DNA from: Lutjanus erythropterus | Lineage: Eukaryota; Chordata; Actinopteri; Lutjaniformes; Lutjanidae | NCBI GenBank assembly: GCA_020091685.1 | Contig: CM034601.1 | Location: 17,413,320 to 17,477,319 of the forward strand | DNA length: 64,000 nucleotides | Direction: 5' to 3' | Shown: one piece after another, positions 33,561 through 44,860 of the stretch | How the letters are laid out: every line of letters begins with the position of its first letter | Position numbering within the stretch: position 1 is the first letter of the stretch | Position numbers and translations under genes: made by a program | Notes under the pieces: model-generated | The model's database searches: none | Told to the model about the DNA's origin: nothing | The model's input: only the letters and a program-made list of their open reading frames with translations

Positions 33561-34480
33561 AGCTTTTCAGCAGGAGATGCCAGTTGGATTGTATTCCTCT
33601 CCAGTTGTTCCCACTCAGCCATCTTCAACAAAAAGAACTTGGTTTTAAATTTCCGATACCTGATTTTTCTGCACTGATTCATAATCTTTCAAGAAAGAAT
33701 CGGGATGCATCAGTTTTTTCCCTCTCCCCTATTTGTGACATCACACCAGCAAAGCTACAAAGCAACACTTTTCAAGAGACAACAAAGTATTCAAATAACT
33801 CACATTAAACTTCAAAATGAAAGTCAGAATTAGACATGTTAGTGATCAATCATTAAGTGATTAATTGCTGTTAAGAATTTAACTGATTAAAATGTATTAA
33901 TTGTCAATTACTTGATTGCCTAGAAATGGCAGTAATTGCGTTTCACTTGACATTGTTTTGTCTGGCACAGCCACTTGGTGAATACGGAAGAAAATGAAAG
34001 AAAAAAACTGAAAATATAGAAAAAGAAATCAGAAAAAAATGTGTTTAGTATCATATTAATTAAGAGTGATTGTTAGTGATTGTGTTTCATTAATTGGTTA
34101 AGGAAAATGTAAATGTAAGGCTTGAAATGTTCATGACTAAATGGGTCAGTTTCATGTTTGAAAATATCCAGGTTACATGTGTCATATATCGCTGTTTGTG
34201 CATGTAAAAGGCCTGCAAAGTCACAAAGACCAAAGTCCACATTAAAGGGAGAAAACACTGCTCCTGAACTGCCTGAAATACCTCATTTGTAGTTTTTTTT
34301 TTAACTTTATTCAGCACAAAAAAGTACATAATACATCAGAAACATAACAAAGTACATAACACAATACAGAGTGCATGTAACAACAACAACAACAGATATG
34401 AACACATATTGGATGAAAATTCAATACATTAATATCATGTTTGCCTGTGTAATATTCTGAAAACAAGTTGCTTTTCTCCA
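33560..34480. other. Spacer 3' of mettl27
   Basis: AT-rich, no gene seen. Short frames on both strands have no family resemblance. Confidence 0.4.
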
Positions 34481-34483
34481 GTA

Positions 34484-34580
34484 AATGAAGGACGAAGAGA
34501 CACAGATTTGGACATTTTGTGGGAACTGATGGAGGCGAGGTTATATTGTAGTTGGCCATAGAAAGAGGGTTGTACCCAAC
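34484..34580 (+). pseudogene. Decayed copy of mettl27 exon 3
   Basis: Aligns with mettl27 exon 3 (31559-31650). Shared runs include GATTTGGACATTTTGTGGG, TTGATGGA/CTGATGGAGGCGAG, GTTGGCCA versus GATGGCCA, and GGGTTGTACC. The copy has substitutions, small indels and an in-frame stop (TTGTAG) and no neighbouring exons, so it is a non-functional partial duplicate 2.9 kb downstream of the parent exon. The minus-strand shadow frames of both loci also match (HKMSKS). Confidence 0.7.
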
Positions 34581-34839
34581 GATAATCATGTGGTGAAAAT
34601 CTGATACTGTGGCAGCCTGAATGCATAGGCATGTCGCAGTCCTTGTCCTTGTTGTCTTCCTCATTAACTGCTCCAGATTTCTACAGATGTACTGTATTTT
34701 GTCGATGTGCATTCAAGTCTTCTTAATAGAAAATGATAAAATAAACATGAGAAGCATTTAATCTATGGTGTAACTTATTTTTGTGACTCATTTGTGGGAA
34801 AGACTGCATGAGTCAGTGAATGAGGCTGTATTTATCTTT

Positions 34840-35075
34840 TTATGTCTTGTTACGTCTTTTAGGTTGTATTCTTCTTGTTACCTTTTGTGTTGGTATGTCT
34901 TTTTGGTCTTATTACATCTTTTACATTATTTTCTTCTTGTTACATCTTTGAAGATTTTTCCTACTTGTTGCTGTTTTTACATCTTGATACTTTTTCTCAT
35001 CTTTTTACGCCTTTTGTCTTGTTACATCTTTTATGTAGTTTTTGTCTTGTCTTTTGTCTTATCTCTTTTGTTTGT
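34840..35075 (+). repeat. Degenerate CTTGTTACATCTTTT minisatellite, left part
   Basis: Repeated imperfect units based on TTTTGTCTTGTTACATCTTTT, one every 20-45 nt (for example near 34850, 34910, 34940 and 35020). It continues at 35215-35540 after an interruption. The hydrophobic ORFs across it are by-products of T-rich repeats. Confidence 0.65.
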
Positions 35076-35200
35076 TTGCTTATTAGATCCCCATTAGCTC
35101 CTGTATTGTAACAGCAGCTACGCTCCCTGTGGTCCATATTAATATTTTAACAAAGCTGAAAATATAGAAAAATACATCAATACACATTCAACTTTATGCA
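35076..35200 (-). mobile_element. Retroelement-like fragment splitting the minisatellite
   Basis: GATCCCCATTAGCTCCTGTA, then CAGCAGCTACGCTCCCTGTG. This is the reverse-oriented form of the GCTAATGGGGATCC tail seen downstream of mettl27. It separates two blocks of the same minisatellite. Confidence 0.45.
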
Positions 35201-35214
35201 GTATCACTTGATAA

Positions 35215-35540
35215 ACCTTTTACATCATTTTTATCTTGTTACGTTTATTTATTTCTTTTATGTTGTTTTTGTTTGATCACATCTGTAACAGCATTTTGGT
35301 CATTTTTGTCCTGTTTACGTTGTTTTCATAGGTTTATGTCATTCATTTTTGTCTTGTTAAGTCTTTTATGTCACTTAATCGTGTTACATCTTTTACATTT
35401 TTTTCATCTTGTTTTATATTGTTACGTCTTGTTAGATTGTTTGCATCTTGTTACGTGTTTTTGTCTTGTTACATCTTGATATGTTTTTTTCACCTTTCAT
35501 TTTTTTTTTACAAGGTTTTTGTGTTGCTAAGTCTGTCGTG
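35215..35540 (+). repeat. Degenerate CTTGTTACATCTTTT minisatellite, right part
   Basis: Same unit as 34840-35075, with CTTGTTACGT/CATCTT motifs at about 35236, 35358, 35425, 35450 and 35465. Confidence 0.6.
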
Positions 35541-35789
35541 CATGATATACACTGATGGAATCTGAGAAGTAGCCTTTATTGTTTATTTATTATTATTTAT
35601 AATAATTTATATTTACTATTTATTATTATTGTTTATTTCTCTGGGCTTCAGTGATTTAACAAATAATTTATAAGATTAAAAAAAATCATAATATAAGAAA
35701 GAAAACACAATCACAATGTTCTAACACAGGACAGTTTTTGTACCAATGATAAAACTTTTACTCATGTTTAATCAGATAACTCTCAGTCA

Positions 35790-36105
35790 CACTAAAAGGC
35801 CTCAGCATTAGGAAAAGTGTGTTTCTCTGAGTGTGTGTCTCTGTGTGTGTGTATTAATAAACACAGTGTGTGGACAGTTGAGACTGCATGAGAGGGTCTC
35901 ACAGTCAAAGTGTTCCAGCAGCCTGCAGCAGCTTGTATTTTCTCACCAGCACAGAGATCGTATTGAATCGTCTGAGGCCTTGAATCAAACTATCAAACAA
36001 AAACACTTGTTGTTTTTCCCATTAACTCAGCCAGCTGAAGTTTGGAGACTATATAAGACAGGTCAGCTCTCCCACTGTACCTTTGTGAAGACGTGGACGT
36101 GGACA
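35790..36105 (+). repeat. Duplicated promoter block, copy 4 (inverted)
   Basis: Reverse-oriented near-identical copy of the blocks upstream of C1q-like genes 1-3, including the GT-rich stretch, the CACAGTGTGTGGACAGTTGA run and the TATA box. Identity with the gene 2 copy is high despite about 30 kb of separation and opposite orientation. Confidence 0.8.
36050..36057 (+). promoter_or_regulatory. TATA box of C1q-like gene 4
   Basis: TATATAAG on the plus strand, about 50 nt upstream of the ATG at 36106, in the shared promoter block. Confidence 0.7.
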
Positions 36106-39067
36106 ATGAGGGTTAATCTTGGTCTGCTGTTGTTGCTGCTGGCTCTGTGTGGGTCGGGGGCTCAGGGGGAGGATGGAGGCCTCGGAGAAGAATCGACCAA
36201 ACACACCACAAAGCAAACCACCCCTGACATCTGGGTTGAGGTGAGGGCACTGAGAGACATAGTAATGGAGCAGAGGGTGGAGCTGAGGAACATGGAGGTC
36301 AGAGTGAAGGAGAGCGAGAGCCAGGTGAATGAACTCAGGGCTGAGCTGATCGCCACCAAGGCGCACGTGGAGCGGCTGCAGAGAGAGAACTCTGGTACAG
36401 ACTGTTGACTGTTAAAAATGTTTTCATTGAAGTATTTCAGTGTTTTGATGCACATATTGTGACCTCCAGAATAAATCTTTAAACTTCAGTATGGGAAGAA
36501 TAATCTAGGTGCATTTAATGAAACATAAACATAATCATTTAAACTGCTAAATTAATTTTACTGTTGTTTTTTCAGTCCAAGAAACTAAACTGAATGGCAC
36601 CGAAAGCAAAACAAGTGACCTAGAAAAAGCTAATGCAGGTATTTCACTGACACATATAATTGTTTATGTTATTTTATTATCTATCCCATTATTTTATTTT
36701 GTGTTGAAGGTTCGGCTGTTCTCCTGTTGAGAATGTTTTCCTTTAAGAATTTGACTGAATCTCTGAAATGAATATAGTATGGGTAGGATAATCCAGCTAC
36801 ATTTAATGAAAAATATAACAGTTCTCATTGTGTAATTTTAACTGTCTCAGAAATGTATTTAATCATCCCTGAACAAAAATGAAGCGTCTTTTTTATTTTC
36901 AGTTCTAACCGCAGAACTGACATATGTGAAAACAAGACTGACTGCAACTGAGAAGAAAACAAGTGACCTAGAAAAAGAGAATGCGGGTATCTCACTGACA
37001 AACATGATGGTTTACTAAGTTTCATGGGTTGCTTTCGGTTATATGTATTAACCTGTGGTAAAGGAACATGAAACTGCTCACAACAAGAGAGAAAGCAGAC
37101 TCGACAGCCCATGACACCAACACTCGGCAAACACCAAAACAAGTAGATGAATAAAGAGCACTACACGCCAGGGGCAAAACAAGTATTATTGATTTTGGGC
37201 GGACTGTCCCTTTAATCATATAGGTGTAAGATGAGAAAAACAGTCAAATTGGTTGTTCTAATCAGCATTGACTTGTCATGGACATTTAGTTTTAGTACAT
37301 TATTGAGTATTGATGAGGGTCAAAAAAGCACATGGGAAAAGTTAGCCTTCAGGGCTTTCCTTCAAAAATTGCTTTCTCACAGAAATCTTGCTTTTTTAGT
37401 CCAAATTCTGATTTTTTTTGCCCTTAATCTCACTAAGAAGCACTTTCTGCCAGACAGCCTCCAAAGTCTAACTTCTCCCAGCAGTGGCACAGTACTGTAT
37501 ATATTTTGTTGTGCACAGTTTGAGATTTTGACGTTCTAACTCCAGCCCTGCAGGCCAGACTGAGCAGCAGTGAGAATGAAATGCTCGTCGCTAAGTCCCA
37601 GATCGACCACCTGGACAGAGAAAATGCAGGTGATGCTTGACCTACAACTGTGTGAAAAGTCGGAGCAGTAAACCTCTTAAAGGAAAAGTGTTTTGTAAAA
37701 TGTATGCAAATTGTATAACATCCAAGTGTACAGTTAATTCCCATTTTGTATTTTCAGACAGTTTTGGAATATTTTCCCTCCCAAAAAACACAATAATGTA
37801 TAGCTTAATAAGAAGACTTGTATTGACCTTTCAAGATTTTGTTTACATACAGATTCATTTTTGAGATTTATTGTAGTTTGGATGCAGTTTTTTGAGGATA
37901 AAATATTGAAAAATATATTTAAATTAAAATAGATAAAATTGTGCTAAAAAAAATGTGGTTTTAGATATACATATATACATTAATCTTACTGCTGTTTCAA
38001 ATATAATTTAGGATCTCAATAGATAATAAAAAGATCTTAGTGAACATCTAAGATTTGCACACTTATGTGCTTTTTAACTTTGTTATTTGGTTGTGGGACA
38101 GCAGTTTGCTCCAGTTTGGTATGACGGACCATTAACGACATGTTTCTTAAACCATCAAAGAGGTGTCAGATGAGAAATTACTTTCATAATCATTTTTGTA
38201 ACAGTCATCTTGGTTATGTTTGGATGGCAAAGACTAATGACTTCTTCTGTCATTATATGGTTTAATCCTGTCACGAACATTTAAAGTAGTTTCTGAATAT
38301 GAATTCAACAGTTGATATACTGTATAAAAGTTGTTGTGCATGTTATAAGTTTCTCATTTTATGTTTTTCTCTGTAATTCCCAGGCCTGGGAGCCAGACTG
38401 ACCAGGAACGAGAGGGAAGTTGTTCTCAGTAAGTCCAGGATTGACAAGCTGGAGAGAAAAAATGCAGGTGATGATTGCATCTATTCATGCACAACACACA
38501 CACACACACGTAAATTACTTATTAAGTCCTGGTTAAATTTAATATAAATGTACCTTTATGTGTCAACAGAAGAACCAAAGGTGGCCTTTTACGCGGCTCT
38601 GACTGATGTAGGAAATGTTGGACCATACGAGACAGACGTCACACTGAAATACAGCAAAGTCTTCACCAACACTGGCAATGCTTACAATTCAACTACAGGT
38701 AATATTCTGCTGTTCACGTGAGCGTGTCACGTGTGCTCGTGTAAATCAGTTGTTTATTTTTTCCTTTTTCTGTTCTTTCTCTGTAGGCGTCTTCACAGCA
38801 CCAGCCAATGGGGTCTACTATTTCCAGTTCACTGCGTGCGGCTACCAAACAGGTGTTATGGGTGTATATCTGTACAAGAACAACCAAAGGATGATGTATA
38901 ATGGGGAGTGGAAGAAAGATGTGGATCTTGAATATCTGACTAACTCTGTTGTCTTTGAGCTGAGAGCAGGAGATGAAATTCACCTGGTTCTCCCATCAGA
39001 CTTTTCTGTCTATGATGATGGAAGTAACCAAAGCACCTTCACTGGCGCCCTCCTCTTCCCGCTGTAA
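36106..39067 (+). CDS. Secreted C1q-domain protein gene 4 (complete, 337 aa)
   Basis: Seven coding exons on the plus strand: 36106-36394, 36576-36638, 36903-36986, 37546-37629, 38384-38467, 38570-38698, 38787-39067. They total 1014 nt, with all internal junctions phase 1 and GT-AG. The signal peptide is MRVNLGLLLLLLALCGSG. Exon 1 is almost the same as gene 2, including the 28 residues missing from genes 1 and 3. Coiled-coil exons are 63, 84, 84 and 84 nt (3+4+4+4 heptads). The C1q domain carries VGPYETDV, FTNTGNAYNSTTGVFTAP, NGVYYFQF, DEIHLVLPSDFSVYDD and the terminal FTGALLFPL. It is the only plus-strand member and lies beyond nf2 and mettl27, so the array was split or inverted. Expected to be a secreted trimer; ligand unknown. 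Confidence 0.92.
37100..37216. mobile_element. MITE end fragment
   Basis: GTAGATGAATAAAGAGCACT followed by ATTTTGGGCGGACTGTCCCTTTAA. This is the right end of the AAAGGGACAGTTC family seen at 14817 and 30056. It lies in an intron of C1q-like gene 4. Confidence 0.5.
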
Positions 39068-39254
39068 GGATGCTGTTGTTTAGGCCGCTGTGTGATTGAT
39101 TTGTCACAAACGCTACTGTGATTCTTTAGAAAATGCTGATCCATGTCAGCACCGCCGCCTCCGAGACAAATTTCTGTACATTTACTGCATGTTTCAAATA
39201 ATGTGAATCTGAATCTGACTTTGCTTCTGTGTCGTCACATGAAAACAACATTTA

Positions 39255-39260
39255 AATAAA
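39255..39260 (+). terminator. Poly(A) signal of C1q-like gene 4
   Basis: AATAAA about 190 nt past the stop at 39067, in the same local context as genes 2 and 3. Confidence 0.65.
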
Positions 39261-39269
39261 TCAAAGCTT

Positions 39270-42150
39270 CATTGAAGTTTTTGGATTCTGTTTGTTTCAC
39301 TGAGTCTTGATCCAAAATTTGGATCAAACTATGTTGTTGAGGTTTTATTGATGTCGCTACACGTGTCATTCCAGTGAATAATTTCCGGTGAGAAACTTGT
39401 TTTCACTTCAGTTAAGTTAAGGTAAGATGCGCTGATAATAAAAACAATCATAAAAAAAGAACAAGTAAAGAAGAAATACAAATAAGATGAGGAGATAAGG
39501 AAAAATAGGCCAAATTTATTAATATCTCTGTAAGTTTTGTCTTAAGTTTGTTCTTAAGAGAGGTCCTAAGAAAACATCAGACTCTTGAAGGTGTTTTTAC
39601 TCCACAGAATTGTTCACATCTCTGTTCATATAATGATGAATCCCACCCGTTAGTGCCAGTTGTTCCTAATTAGCATAAGTAAACACCCCACTAATGCCCA
39701 TATAATTAGTGGGTCGCTACAATGATTTATCATTGATTTCCAGATTAACTCCCACTGATGCAACCATTCTCTGAAGCGTGCACGCAGGTATCAGATCCTT
39801 CTTGAGATTAACTGTAAACCATACATAATCACACTGTGAAGTCAAATTACTAATTTTTTTTTTTTTTTTTCTGACAAGGTTTAAAAAGTGGCTGTTGTGT
39901 AATAAGTATCAAGCCTGATAAATCTTCAGTTTAACTGAGTTAATTTTGTTTTCTCTCTGTTGCTTATTAAAACATGAGGTCCAGAGGCAGAGTTTGCTTC
40001 TGGATGCTGGCTGGGACCTGACAGGGTCTGGTGTGATTGTGCGCATCACCGACCACAAGATGGCAGTGTCTCAAACAAGATGGTGAGATGAGTATGACCG
40101 TCAGTCCTGATCAATGTGTGACTGGCCCAAAGTACAGCCAAATGTTGTTCAAACACACATGACTATTTTTAATCAATCGATCAGACTTATATTATTTAAC
40201 ACCCTACAGCCAAACAAAATGTAACACACAGTGTTCCTTTGTACAAACAACACCAAACATGCCAGGCAGATTTTAGGGAAAATGTGTATAAGATGGTTCA
40301 CAAGACATCAAGAATATTTCCATTTTATGCAATAGTGCGGCCATAAGAATATGGAGTCAGCCAATACACAAAACATATGGTGGTGGAAAAAGATGATTTT
40401 AACATCCTTAATGCTACTTGAGTAGAAACAATAGGGCAAAATTAATGTTAGAGCAGAACTTAAAGTGCACCGTGTGATGTTGTGAATAGTTTCTTTACAG
40501 ACCTCTGTGGACGAGGCGGCATCTATCCAGTGATATTACCTGCTATTTAATGAAAAGCCTTTAATAGCCTTTAATAATTAAAGTGAAATTAAACAAACAT
40601 GTTTATATTTTTGGCTTGCTTCATTGCTGGTTTATTTTTGTTTTACTGACTAAATCTCATAGTTTCTTCCTTGCTTATATATTCATGTACTTACAGTATT
40701 TAATAAATACAAGATTACAGGTTTGAGTTATGTATCTAAGCATAACACAAAGTCTTCTTTGAAGTGAAACTAGTGTATTTTGCATTTTGAACTGTGGCAG
40801 CATTAGATTGTGACTAGATAGTGATGCTGCTGCACATTTGAATAAGCAAAACCAAAAGGACACATACACAGGACTCACTGAAACTAAGTTTGAATCCTCT
40901 ACAAACACATTGTACTCACACACTGCCGCTGTAACTACACTCTCTGTCAAACCAGTTTGTCCTGTGGATTTTAATAGCCAGGCAGAGGACTGAAAGTCCA
41001 GGGGGACGTCTCTTCACTTCGCAGCATACATTTAGAGTGAAAAAAGGGTATGACTTTTTTTTGATCAAAAACATTTATTTATTGGAAAGTAAACATACAA
41101 ACATATTCAATATTATCTGTTCAAATAAAATAGGCATAAAATCACATTTCACAGTTGTGACCGTTACAGAAACCCTTGTTGACAGTTTTGCAGCCCATGT
41201 AACACAAAAGACTTGTAACTGTTTTTGCAACAAAGTTTTTTCACGTCCATAGAGCTCATCAAATAAGCACAAACTCGAAGTACAAGCTGCAGTGCTATTA
41301 ATTTAAAATGACGATGGAAAACCAGTTCAAATATGCGGCTGCCTCAGGCTCCTTCATTGCTTCAGGTTGCTGTGTGTCCAACAGAAACAAACAAGCTGAG
41401 GTAAAATTCTTGGACGGATTCACTCTTATTCAGTGCATATAAACAGCGAGACAGAAACTGAATGCAGTTAACATTAACATGTCAAAATGAATGCCAATCA
41501 TCACTTAACAATGTTTATTTACAGCTACTACAAGGACTGTTATTTTGTTGATTTTGGAGGCTGCTTTGGACAAAAACATCAAAAATAAAATGATCTAAAC
41601 AGACATCTCCTCCTGCTTCATTTTAAGTGGCTAACATACAACTTACTGTAATCTTGCCCGAAGAAATGTAAACAGAGGCTTGTTTCATCTGATCTCACAG
41701 AGAATCTGACCTGGTCGCAGACAGTCAGAATAATTATATAGAAATAGCTGATCTACTTGCAGATGGTCTTATTTGTTTATGTAGATCATATAGGCATCAG
41801 TAATAAATTGAGACTGTTTCATAACCTAAAAATCCTTGTAGTAGCTTTAAATAAGTTATTTTTTGAAAAAGAAAACAACAATATCTTACTTCAGTTCCAG
41901 CTGGATATTGTGTGTTTGATTTTATGTTTTAGTGCACATTATATATTAAAGCTGTTTTTCTCCTGCACATTGGTGTAGGAGTGTAGATCCAGATCTGTCC
42001 TTTAATCAAAACAACAGAGCTGTTGGGGAGTATAAGGACAACTACAAGCAAACACAATGTCAACATCATTAACTACTTTTCATCAGTAAACAGTCTCAAA
42101 ATGAGTAAACTACTACTTCTACAGTAAATAACATGTTGCATATGTGTGTC
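39270..42150. other. Spacer between C1q-like gene 4 and the claudin cluster
   Basis: No coding gene seen. It probably includes the 3' UTR of the claudin that ends at 42155, with candidate minus-strand AATAAA motifs near 41070-41080. There is a poly(T) run at about 39856-39870. Confidence 0.4.
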
Positions 42151-42154
42151 CATA

Positions 42155-43120
42155 TTACAGGTATGTTCTTGCTGGATTTGAGGATGCATCCTCATTTTCA
42201 CTCTCGACTGGTGAAGTTTCCTCCATTTCTGCTCGTTTCAGCTGAGACTTTGTCGACGGTGCCTCGCTGTGTTCAGATTTTGTCGACGCTGGTCTTTTCA
42301 TCTGAGACTTTGTTGATGGCGCCCATGATCTCTCTGACTCCTGCCTGGAGCCCTGCTCAGGCCCGTCCTCCCAAGGAGGCCTTGTGTACAGCTGAGACTT
42401 TGTTGAAGCCCCCTCGTAGCTTTGAGACCTGGGAAATACCGCCCCGACGGGCTTTGCTGATGGCACTCTGCTGTGACCTGTCTGCATGGACCCGTTGGAG
42501 GAGCGGACCACCAGGTAGCGCACAGAGGGGCTTTTGTCTGCTTCGTGGGCTTTGAGGGGGCATGTTGAGCTGATGAACAAACCCCCTCCCAGAATAAGCA
42601 GAATGGACGCTCCCCAGCCGATGTAGAGACAGGCTCCAATCTCCCTCCGCTGAGCATCAATGGAGGCACTGTAAAACCTCCTCACGACAGCTCCAGCGGC
42701 CCATGATGTGGGGATCAAACACAGCAGCCCTGTGGCAATCAACACTGCTCCTGCTGCTACAGCCACTTTCCCCTTAACCCCGCCTCCTTCTTCATCCAAA
42801 AAGCGAGTGCACTTGCCCCCAACGAAGGCCAGAATGAGGCCCGCGCTGCCTGTGGTGATGGCGAGGACAGTGAGAGCCCGAGCGGCCTGCAGGTCTGCGC
42901 TGAGAGCGAGGAGAGACTCGTAAGGTTTACACTGGATCTGCCCGGTGCTCTGGACCACGCAGGTCATCCAGATGCCCTCCCAGATGGTCTGCGAGGTGAC
43001 GATGGTGCTGCCCACGAAGGCCGTGACCCGCCACATGGGCAGGATGCAGCTGATGATGACCCCTGCCCAACCCAGGAGGCACAAGGCGCTGGCGAGCATC
43101 TGTATCCCCATTGAAGCCAT
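42155..43120 (-). CDS. Claudin with long serine-rich C-terminal tail (321 aa)
   Basis: Single-exon claudin of the 3/4 type. TM1 is about residues 9-29. ECL1 has the family signature W30, GIW (49-51), C54 and C64, with isoleucine in place of the usual leucine of GLW. TM2 is about 79-101 after AARAL, TM3 about 118-138 ending PTSW, and TM4 about 164-185 beginning YIGWG. The cytoplasmic tail is about 135 residues, several times longer than normal. It repeats STKSQ/E at 239, 269, 279 and 289, and ends TYL in place of the usual YV. Claudins seal or form pores in tight junctions; the last residues normally bind ZO-1 PDZ domains, and TYL still fits a class I PDZ ligand (T at -2, L at 0). The ATG at 43120 matches the family start. 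The exact orthologue is not assigned. Confidence 0.9.
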   Translation of the reverse strand: MASMGIQMLASALCLLGWAGVIISCILPMWRVTAFVGSTIVTSQTIWEGIWMTCVVQSTGQIQCKPYESLLALSADLQAARALTVLAITTGSAGLILAFVGGKCTRFLDEEGGGVKGKVAVAAGAVLIATGLLCLIPTSWAAGAVVRRFYSASIDAQRREIGACLYIGWGASILLILGGGLFISSTCPLKAHEADKSPSVRYLVVRSSNGSMQTGHSRVPSAKPVGAVFPRSQSYEGASTKSQLYTRPPWEDGPEQGSRQESERSWAPSTKSQMKRPASTKSEHSEAPSTKSQLKRAEMEETSPVESENEDASSNPARTYL

Positions 43121-43169
43121 GATGGAGAGGTGGATGGAAGATCTCTGACACTGCAGCAGAAATCCTCAC

Positions 43170-44500
43170 AGTCCTTTGAGAAGTGCACTTTTGCTTTGCC
43201 TGGTCTCGCTGGTCGATCTTGTCGTCTCTTGTATCTTTCTGTGAACTTTTCTTTGTCAGTCTTCCTCAACATCTGATGTTGCCATTTTTGTACATTTCTT
43301 CACTTATGTTTCCTTGTCATAGTTGCAATATTGTGAAGTTTCTATCCCAGAAAAATAGAGCTCTGTCTGACTAGTTCAGTTGTCCGTGTGGCCTCCGGCA
43401 GCCTAAACTAAACTCCAGGTGTGTCTCCCTTCAGCCTCAATTCATTTGTTTACAGCCTGCTTTCCTTCTGTCACCCCCTCCTCCTCCTTTGTATCCCTAA
43501 CTGCTGTCCTCTCCTTCCCCCACTCTGTCTGTTATCCCTCTACCTGAGAGTGTTCGTTCTCTTCTGTCACCTGAGCGGCTGCCTGTGTGCTACTGGACAG
43601 GTGGAGATGCACCACACCTTCCCTATTGGGACAAGAAAGGGGAGGAGGTTGATAGAAAAACATGCACAGAGAGGGAGAAAGAGGGAGGTAGCTGCGAAAC
43701 TGTGACATCATCTGTTCCCTCCCTCACTATCTTCATCTGACGAGATGATTTTGGAAAAATTAAGCATCAGATAAAGCCGAAAGAATGAAAGGACTCTGGG
43801 CACTCTCCGCGTGCATGCAGAATGTGTTGGTTTAACAATAGGAGAATGATGTGAAACATAATCTCACGGGAGAAAACCAGTTTCATTCTAGCAGTGGCGA
43901 CTGCACAGAAAAACCTGTTTGAAACACGCAAAACCTCTTCCCACACACACACACACACTCACACACGCACACACACAAACACAAATACACACTGCTTAAC
44001 ATTTTAATCAGGCTCAAAATAATCTTTAATCTTGCTGTCCTTGTACAGTTCAGAGGGATACTTTTTGTGTCTATTCCTTTTTCCCCCCCTACAGCCTTAT
44101 GACAAAAGAAATATTGCTCTATCTTGCACAGACATTTACAAATATCTGGAAACTCACTGCTTCCAGGAAAAAAAAAATCCCCATGGTAAATCAAACACTA
44201 AAAAAAGACAAAAGAAAAACAAACTACAATTTAAAGGTAGTTTGTTCATTATATTTCTGAGTTTTGAATTAGACTCAAACTCTTAAGTTTTGAAATAAAC
44301 TTAACTAAATTTTGTCGACCTATATGTTGAGATTTACTTTTCTGCTTTAGATTAACTTGAATCTTTGAGACCCAGAAAATGTATTTCAAAAATTGTTCCA
44401 AGCGAGCTGTGAACCTGATTTGTCATTATTTGAGTGCTTGAAAATTAAATGGTTTGAAGTGAAAATATTATATTATTAATCATCATTAACTTTCAGTGTA
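43170..44500. other. Spacer upstream of the long-tailed claudin
   Basis: The promoter of the claudin ending at 42155 should lie here, but no TATA box is clear. A CA-type microsatellite lies at 43943-43990. No gene seen. Confidence 0.4.
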
Positions 44501-44860
44501 ATTAGAAGACTTTTATTTCATAATATGACATCTTATTTCAAGATTGTCTTTTAACTCTTAATTTAAACGTTTTATCTTATAATTCTGAATTTCTCTCTCA
44601 TAAATCTGACTTTTTATCTCATAAATAATGAGAATAAGAAAAAACTTAATTCATATTGCACCTTTCATACAAAGAAAAACAATGTAGTTGAAAAGATAAA
44701 CTTAATTGAAAGCAAGAGAATACAAATATGGTAGTCAGTTTCTTAAAAGAATCAACAGAAGTTGCTTGTCTAATGATTTTTACCTCATAATTTTGACTTT
44801 AATCTCATACTTTTGTCTTTTAATCTCATGATTACCTTTTATCTCCTAATCATTGCTTAC
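44500..44860. repeat. Degenerate TTTTATCTCATAATTTTGAC tandem repeat
   Basis: Imperfect units of about 20 nt based on TTTTATCTCATAATTTTGAC. The last part is duplicated at 47710-47800 as part of the claudin tandem duplication. Confidence 0.6.

Noticed and set aside
34840..35540. CRISPR-like array of regularly spaced repeats
   Set aside because: Units are imperfect with irregular spacing and no unique spacers. The genome is vertebrate.
34783..35565. Hydrophobic 'membrane protein' ORFs of 65-104 aa
   Set aside because: Produced by a T-rich degenerate minisatellite. No codon bias or splice sites.
42708..43272. Overlapping plus- and minus-strand ORFs within the long-tailed claudin
   Set aside because: Alternative-frame shadows in a GC-rich single exon. 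Only one frame has the claudin signature.
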